Of a DNA stretch of 64,000 nucleotides, positions 58,122 to 64,000 are shown in pieces. This DNA is from Volutella citrinella (lineage: Eukaryota; Ascomycota; Sordariomycetes; Hypocreales; Nectriaceae): NCBI GenBank assembly GCA_034401135.1, contig JAWZSP010000001.1, positions 1,922,001 through 1,986,000 on the forward strand, in the 5' to 3' direction. A program made the position numbers and the translations under genes. How positions within the stretch are numbered: the first letter of the stretch is position 1; each line of letters begins with the position of its first letter. The notes under the pieces were generated by a model. The model was not told where the DNA came from. It did not search any database and saw only the letters and a list, made by a program, of their open reading frames with translations.

Positions 58122-58294
58122 CCAGGAACAACAAGACTAAGATGATACTGATGCTACACTGATGCTATATTGATACTACACTAATACTGATACTAATACT
58201 AATGCTGATACTAATGCCAATGCTCATACTGATGCTAAATACTGATGCTAATACTGAGACCAATACTGACCAATACTGATGCTAATACTAACGT
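58122..58294. repeat. ATACTAATG/ATACTGATG microsatellite with box, right copy
   Basis: Reverse-complement counterpart of the left microsatellite and its adjoining box (CCCAGGAACAACAAGACTAAG at its left edge). Here it lies inside the right 140-bp block, whereas the left copy lies outside its block, so module order is permuted between the two sides. Confidence 0.85.
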
Positions 58295-58336
58295 CGGTGC
58301 TGTGTCAACGGTCCTGGAAAGTTGTACAGCGTTGGG

Positions 58337-58512
58337 CTTTTGGATTCTGCATTATGGGACATGGTACAGAATTGGGCAGCGGGTTTTTTGTTCTTGGGAA
58401 GAGACAATGCTATTCGTGGCTGTCAAGCGTTTTGGTGTTTTTCTGTATACCACATTAAATGACAATAATGGCATCAATAACCCCCCTATTTGACCCGTCT
58501 GACTCTTTTGTC
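58337..58512. repeat. Inverted repeat, right block
   Basis: Reverse complement of the block at 56280-56420 with an extra 36-nt segment. Its right end is only 25 bp from the stop of the M14 carboxypeptidase gene, so it must lie in that gene's 3' UTR or terminator region. Confidence 0.88.
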
Positions 58513-58537
58513 CCTTATTGCTTGTTGGCACCCCATC

Positions 58538-60231
58538 CTAGACGATCCTGAAAATGGGATATTCGTCTCCCTTGTTGAGAGGGACCACGTTGTAGGTCGC
58601 GTACGACGTTAGGCTCTCGGGCTCCAAGGAGCAAAAGGCAAAGGCAATGTTCTTCTGGCGCGTGTCCACGCGGAAGCCCCCGGCCGGAATGCTCACCTGC
58701 CTCCGAGTCGTCCTGATCGTCACATGGCTCTCTGCCACGCCCTCATACTTTACGGCATCCAGCTTGACGTCCTCGGCCACCAGGGCCTCCACGGTCCCGG
58801 TGAACTCCTTCTTGAGACCTTCCACCTCGACGCCGTTTAGGCGCAGCCTCTCCGCCACGTCGGCGAGCGCTCTGGAGAACACGTACGCCTTGGGCCGGGG
58901 GCGGGTGACAACAGCCTCTGGCGGAGTGTTGTTTCCAAAGAAGGACGGGACGCTGACCAGCTTTCCCGTCTTGGCTTCGATAAAGTCCATGTTCCTCTCC
59001 GTGGGACGCGGTTTGTCCAAGACGACGATGTCGTCGTTGCTGTTCATGTACTCCTTACGGGCGCCTTCAATAGTCCCGTACACCTCATCGAAGTTGTCCA
59101 CAGCCGTATCGATGATGGCCTTGGCAGCCAGAAACCCAGAGGCAGTGCGACGCTGGAAGTGTTGGTCGCCCAGGCCGATGCCACGCGTCTCGGAGAGGAA
59201 GCTCACGGACTGGCCCAGGGGAAAGGTCGTAAGGGCGCCGCGGCTGATGGACTCAAACTCGACCAGGTCCATCTTTCCGTCCTTGACCCCGATGGTAAAG
59301 TAGGTGCTGTATCTAAGGCCATGCTTGTCAAGAACCGAGTGCACTGCTTCCGTGAAGAGCCCTTCGCTGAGACGGCGGACATTGGGATGGATGTTGGGGT
59401 TCTTTGCTGGTGCGAACTGGATGTCCTGCGCCTTGACATATTCGCCATTGGGACCAAGGGCCTGCGCAGCACCCATCTCGTGGGCATCGAGGCTGATGTG
59501 AGGGTCAAACTGCCGGGCGAGCCTCCGGAAGTCGCGCGTCTGCTCACGGCGGAAAGCAATAAAGTCTCGGTTGGGGTCGTAGTTGGCCGCGAGCTGTCGC
59601 TGGAAGTAGGCCACACCGTCGGCGTTGTATCGCGGCATGACTACGATATCGGCTCGAGAGAGCACCTTTCGAGCCCAATGCTTGTCGGCGTCGAGCTTGC
59701 CGAGGATTGCAAGAATCGCTTGGTCGCCACCGGGCTCGTTGCCGTGCATGCCGCCCTGGAACCAGATCCTGAGCTTCTTGCGGCTGGGCTTGTTGAAGCC
59801 ATCTGCGCTCACCCTGTCGCTGGTCAGGTATACGTATGGTACGCTTCGCCCTTCCTCGGACCGGAAGGCTTCTCGGTAATGGAACCAGCTGTTTCCTCGC
59901 GCCAGCTTCTTTAGAAAGTGCTCTGCCATATATTGTTAGCCAATGGGCGCAATCTCCATCTACCAGCCGGATGAGTCGTTCTGGCTGGCCATGTTCTCTT
60001 ACCCATCGTCTCTTGCGACGTCGGGCTCTGCTTGTTGTTGGCGAAGCCAGACTGGACAGACTCGGGTTCCAAGAACGCCGGCGAGTACAGCTCGACTCCT
60101 TCGATCTCGGGGAAGTTCTTGGCCACTTGGTCATTATCGACAGTCAATGCCCCGGTGTTGTTGGCGTAGGCCAATGCCCGGACCAATTTCGCAGGGACGA
60201 GCGACAGCCAGAGGCTTCGTTGAAGATGCAT
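58538..60231 (-). CDS. Secreted M14-family zinc carboxypeptidase
   Basis: Exon 1 (60231-60003) and exon 2 (59922-58538) join over an 80-nt intron (donor GTAAGA, GGCTAAC branch site, acceptor GGCAG) to 537 residues. The N-terminus MHLQRSLWLSLVPAKLVRALA looks like a signal peptide, so the enzyme is probably secreted or vacuolar. Zinc-site motifs are FQGGMHGNEPGGD with His136 and Glu139, and ISLDAHEMGAAQ with His224 as third ligand. PRYNADGVAYF and DPNRDF (residues 192-197) are family substrate-site motifs, and VEFESISRG may supply the catalytic Glu. These features fit the M14 carboxypeptidase/amidoligase-hydrolase superfamily of the deacylase-like type rather than classical carboxypeptidase A. 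The final 150 residues form a β-rich extension ending in EYPIFRIV. The exact substrate cannot be read from sequence. Confidence 0.9.
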
Positions 60232-61526
60232 TGCGGGTTGGCTGACCTATAGACGCTTAACTGGCTCGGAAATAGGCCCTCTCGGTCTCGTGTCACATGA
60301 ACGTCTCTGCGAGCACTGACAGGAGCGAAGCAAGGCCCAAGCTGCCTTATATAGAGGAATCTCCCTAATGCTCAGTCCCAACCTCCTCCTGCTCCTCCTT
60401 GTTTTCACTTTCCTAACCAGGACCACGCCGGGGAATGCACCAACCAAGGGTATCAGGCGGTCCGGCATTAATTGACTTTGATCGTCCGAGTTGATTGATC
60501 GGCAGACGCATGACGGTGGGTACCTAACCAAGTATGCTTGAACAAGTCTGCCCGTATCGAGAGATGGTTATCTTGGCAAGCCTCTAGCTAGGATTAGATA
60601 GTTGACCGGGGAGGTCCCTAGGTTGGTCGGCTTGCTGGAGGACCAATCAAGCCATGACGCTCAAGGAGCATTCCGTGAGATGCCACGGACATGAAGTCGG
60701 AACTTGGTAAGACGCGAGAGCCTTCACCTTCACAGAGCTGTTGTCCGACGTTGCACTCGACAAAGGCCCTTGACCCTTCCGAGGCCCAGTCGTCAACTGC
60801 GGCCATCATGCCATGTAACCCGCAAAGGTGATACCACCTGCTCGTGGTGTAGCGACAGGCGGCCCTTTCTCTTCCCCGCCCAACGGTTGCCGCCCCGCTC
60901 AACGGCTGCACCCCGCTCAAGATCAATGGCCAAGCTATATTGCTGTCGTGAAGCCGGGCATACATCACTGTCCAGCGGTCAGCGTAATCAAAAACGCTCT
61001 AACAGGAAGGTGATGTTCGCGTCCAGGTGGAGGACCGCCCTTGTCCTCCACCTGGCCCCGACTCGCTCATTGACTTATCACCCAGGTCTCTCCCTGCTGT
61101 TGACTAGCATCAGCCCGTTGGCGTTATTACCGTCTGCTCTGCAACTTTGTCTCGGTTCTCCGTAGGTCAGAGCAGGGTTCAGTTTGCGACCTTCGTTCAC
61201 GCCATGAATCAAGTCACCCGGTCAAGGAGGCAGGGGATCGGATGCATCATTCCTTCAGAGAGTCAACAGTAAACAGCAAAAAGTTGCGGCAGGAGTTCGC
61301 TTGTCCTGTGTTGGATCTACCAACGTTGATAAAACCCCGGTTTCAACACCACGCCATTATATCATCCAGACCTCCAACGCAGCCACCTATCATTCACCAG
61401 AACCTGGGACTCCATCAGACAAATCAAAACAAGCCAATACCAAGGCGCGTCGTCTACTCTGGGTTTCCCTTTCTTACATGCCGTCCGGTGCCGTCAACTC
61501 GGCCCCGATTGTCGCAGAGGGCCGGC
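60232..61526. other. 1.3-kb intergenic region
   Basis: This is the promoter of the minus-strand carboxypeptidase on its left side and the 3' flank of the TBC gene on its right. I see no coding signal. Confidence 0.55.
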
Positions 61527-64000
61527 TCAGCCTTCAAATTCTACTACACCTGCCCCTTTGGTTGACGTTGAAGTCCCTCGACGCGGCCTGCCCTCGCCGC
61601 TATCAGCATCCAACAAGCTCTGTCCTTGATTCTTAGCCGCTCCAGCCTCTGCGTCCGCTCCGCTCAACAGATCCAGATCCGAGCTGCGTACCGAGCGGCG
61701 TCGCTCCAATTCGGTGCTGGTGCTTTCGGGGCCCTTTCTCACCCCGACTTCAATGCCAACGTCGTCGTCATCCTCATCTTCGTCATCTTGTCGCTGGCCA
61801 GGTAGCGCATTCTTCTCGAGCTCCTTCTGTGCCTCCTCCATACGCCTTCTCACTTCTGTGGCGACACGCATGCCGTCGGTGACAATGTTGTCGAGTACGC
61901 CTCTCAATCCGCGACCTGGTCCAACCGGCCCGGGGTGGCTGGGGACCGGTGGCTTTCCGAAACCAAGGCTCGAAAATGTGGTGAGAGACTGAGAAGATGA
62001 TGAGGTCCCTGAAGCCAATCCTTCGATAATGTGGAAAGAGGCAGGGAACGAAGACTCGAAGAACTGCTCAAGCAGTTCGTCCGCCAGAACCACCATCCTA
62101 AACGTTGGCAAGGTGAGCTGGAGGGGGTGCGCCGGGTCGAGAGCTGCATTTGCCGCTTCCGACTTCGCTTTCGAGACGCGACGCCGTGATGCTATGTCAT
62201 GAGGCACATTGCTATCAAGGGAAGACTCAGGCGAGAGGCTAGGCTTCGCCTTTGCCATTTTCGGGGTTCCCGTGGGCGACTCGAGACCAAGAAGATCCTC
62301 CTCTTCGTCCTCATCATCCCCAATGGCGAATGCATCATCGCCCGGGGTATCTAGCCGAGCGTCCCCGCTGCTAGAATCGTCAACAGCCTGGTTGTTCATT
62401 GGATCTGCGTATTCAAAGCACCGTCGAATGAACGCGCTAACGCTGCCCAGGAATCGCTCATTATTCGATATACCGGCCGGCAGACTGTGCTGCGAATCGG
62501 CAGCGGCTGGGACTTCGCTTTCCAATGCCAGACTCGAGGCGCCTGGGCTCAGCGAACCCTCGAGTCCACGGCGAGAAAGGAAGAGGAGAGCCTCCGATAT
62601 TCGCAAGATCCCTTCACGATCCACCTTGCCATCGCTGTCGTCGTCATAGAGCTCAAAGAAATAGGTGATGGTCCCCATGATGTCTCGCTTGCCCTTGATG
62701 TGAGCAAGCCCCGTGACCACATTTTGAAGAGTCAAGGCTCCATTGCCATCAACATCCCATTTCTTGAAAAGGCGTTGCAGAAATTCGTGCTCTGCAGGTT
62801 CAGGTCCAGCCCCCCACGGGGAGAGCATGTCAGACGGCCGCCTCGCGCTGTGAAACATTTGCTCCCTCTTCTCGTGGAGAGAAGAGTGGTCCGAGATGGC
62901 CCATTTGGACATGCTAGCCAAGAATTCTCGGAAGGCGTCGTAATCCATCTCACTGGTGCTCGGTCCGAGTCCGACTCGACCCTTCTCAACCTGGTTCTGG
63001 GGAGTTGCGAAAAGCTCGGACGCACGAGACCGAGCAGCGCGGGCTTGACGCCGCTTCTCTTCCTGAATCATCATATCCCGTTGTTGTCGCTCATAGAGGA
63101 TATTGTAGAACCTATCATACAATGACCCTAGTTCTTCGGTTCCGAGTAATTTGCTGTCAGGGCCCAGATTGCGGATTGCCGTCCGCTTGGCAAAGTTCTC
63201 AATGTTGTTCAAAACCGCATCTTTGTTCTTGAGGCGCAACTCCGTGATGCTACTGTGAGTGATACCCGAAAACTCCTTGAATGCCACGACCATGAGTTCT
63301 TGAAACCGAGTCACAGCGCGGAGCTTGGGGTTTTCTGACTTGGGGTGGGCGGATTCGTCAAGGCGCGCAAAATAAGACTTGAGAACGGAGATGAAGGCAC
63401 CGTCATCCGCAGCATCAAGTAACTCCTCCCCGTTGATTCGAAGGATGGCCAGCCCAACTTGAAACAGGACCTTGGGGCCTTCCACAAAGAAGACATCCAG
63501 AACACGGAACGCAAACACGAGCGGCATTGAGTTGATGTAGAGTGAGAGAAACCAGGGTAGTGAAACCACAGACAGCTGGACATCACTCTTGACCAAGTGC
63601 TCCCAGAGTATCGGCATCGTTCTCTCAACGAGAGACTCAAAGACCTTCTGATCAAGGAGCGTGCCGTACATGGTAGTCGAGTAGTATCCAGGAACTAGCC
63701 GGTCGCAGAGGGCAGTCAGAAGGAAGAAGGCCTGGGCTTCGGACATGTAGATGAGTAGGGCCGCGACCACGATGTTCATAGCCTGACAATATCCAACATC
63801 TGGGTTGACCCAACTGTAGGCGGTCAAGACGCGGCGCAACCGTCCGATGCCTTCCTCACTTTGAAATCCGGGATACTCGGGCAGGCTGCGATTGAGGTCC
63901 TTCTCGATTTCATCAATGGCGAGGGATTCTTGGCCCTCAAACTTGGTTAGCGTATTGGTGTATAACGCTGGGTCCTCCAGTCGGAGGTAGATGGATCCGG
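61527..64000 (-). CDS. Rab GTPase-activating protein, TBC plus EF-hands (Gyp2/TBC1D8-9 type), N-terminus outside window
   Basis: The frame is open to the right edge, so the start is missing; the last 824 codons are present. The TBC domain supplies the two catalytic fingers: Arg in IEKDLNRSLPEYPGF (63.9 kb) and Gln in NPDVGYCQAMN (63.8 kb). It continues through LLTALCDRLVPGYYST and SLPWFLSLYINSMP to PKVLFQVGLAIL. Farther on are two EF-hand loops, DVDGNGALTLQN (about 62.75 kb) and DDDSDGKVDREG (about 62.63 kb), with good calcium-ligand spacing. Family members of this build also have GRAM domains N-terminally; those would lie beyond the window. The C-terminal 350 residues are acidic and Ser-rich with no fold seen. 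The protein would stimulate GTP hydrolysis by Rab proteins in membrane traffic; the yeast counterpart is Gyp2/Mdr1. Position of the stop (TGA, complement of 61527-61529) is clear. Confidence 0.92.
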   Translation of the reverse strand, partial: GSIYLRLEDPALYTNTLTKFEGQESLAIDEIEKDLNRSLPEYPGFQSEEGIGRLRRVLTAYSWVNPDVGYCQAMNIVVAALLIYMSEAQAFFLLTALCDRLVPGYYSTTMYGTLLDQKVFESLVERTMPILWEHLVKSDVQLSVVSLPWFLSLYINSMPLVFAFRVLDVFFVEGPKVLFQVGLAILRINGEELLDAADDGAFISVLKSYFARLDESAHPKSENPKLRAVTRFQELMVVAFKEFSGITHSSITELRLKNKDAVLNNIENFAKRTAIRNLGPDSKLLGTEELGSLYDRFYNILYERQQRDMMIQEEKRRQARAARSRASELFATPQNQVEKGRVGLGPSTSEMDYDAFREFLASMSKWAISDHSSLHEKREQMFHSARRPSDMLSPWGAGPEPAEHEFLQRLFKKWDVDGNGALTLQNVVTGLAHIKGKRDIMGTITYFFELYDDDSDGKVDREGILRISEALLFLSRRGLEGSLSPGASSLALESEVPAAADSQHSLPAGISNNERFLGSVSAFIRRCFEYADPMNNQAVDDSSSGDARLDTPGDDAFAIGDDEDEEEDLLGLESPTGTPKMAKAKPSLSPESSLDSNVPHDIASRRRVSKAKSEAANAALDPAHPLQLTLPTFRMVVLADELLEQFFESSFPASFHIIEGLASGTSSSSQSLTTFSSLGFGKPPVPSHPGPVGPGRGLRGVLDNIVTDGMRVATEVRRRMEEAQKELEKNALPGQRQDDEDEDDDDVGIEVGVRKGPESTSTELERRRSVRSSDLDLLSGADAEAGAAKNQGQSLLDADSGEGRPRRGTSTSTKGAGVVEFEG

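Noticed and set aside
59159..59914. 251-codon plus-strand frame over the M14 gene
   Set aside because: Antisense shadow of a clearly coding exon with zinc-site motifs.

Overview
The window is nuclear DNA of a filamentous ascomycete (Pezizomycotina). The Woronin-body protein HEX1, which is confined to that group, is encoded here. Genes have short introns (about 50-230 nt) with GT donors, CTAAC/CTGAC-type branch sites and AG acceptors, GC-rich wobble positions, and long pyrimidine-rich leaders. The gene set and the many TACCT/AGGTA motifs between genes point to Sordariomycetes, probably Hypocreales; the order and species are inferences. Eleven protein genes are well supported, plus one small probable gene. 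No tRNA, rRNA, CRISPR array, viral gene or intact transposon was seen.

Layout from left to right. The plus-strand genes are hex1 (2468-4475, with a long and a short form), bleomycin hydrolase/cysteine aminopeptidase (5431-7011), a large disordered protein with a DUF8035-like region and an Arg-Asp repeat tail (11164-13987), a 14.7-kb stretch without a recognisable gene, a two-part DUF8032-like nuclear protein (28653-31852) and a 944-residue proline/glutamine-rich protein (34340-37174). A minus-strand ankyrin protein with a PigL_N-like N-terminus follows (37478-40081). Two plus-strand genes come next: casein kinase I (44538-46058) and a tail-anchored inositol-polyphosphate 5-phosphatase (49504-51095). 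The last block is on the minus strand: a PKA catalytic subunit of the PkaC2 type (51920-53317), a small predicted myristoylated protein (56703-57017), an M14 carboxypeptidase (58538-60231), and a Gyp2/TBC1D8-9-type Rab GAP that runs off the right edge (61527-64000).

The genes are ordinary, independently transcribed housekeeping, signalling and trafficking genes. They do not form an operon, metabolite cluster or defence island. Two kinases, a phosphoinositide phosphatase and a Rab GAP lie near one another, but nothing in the sequence shows that they are co-regulated.

The most unusual structure is at 56.15-58.51 kb. Two copies of a repeat (TATTAG-type microsatellite, a short unique box and a block of about 140 bp) face each other in inverted orientation, with their modules in circularly permuted order. 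They flank the small lipidation-motif gene, whose upstream region carries a 63-bp tandem repeat in three copies. Other points of interest are probable intron-retention switches in hex1, casein kinase I and the DUF8032 gene, and a hex1 long form with no AUG in its visible first coding exon.
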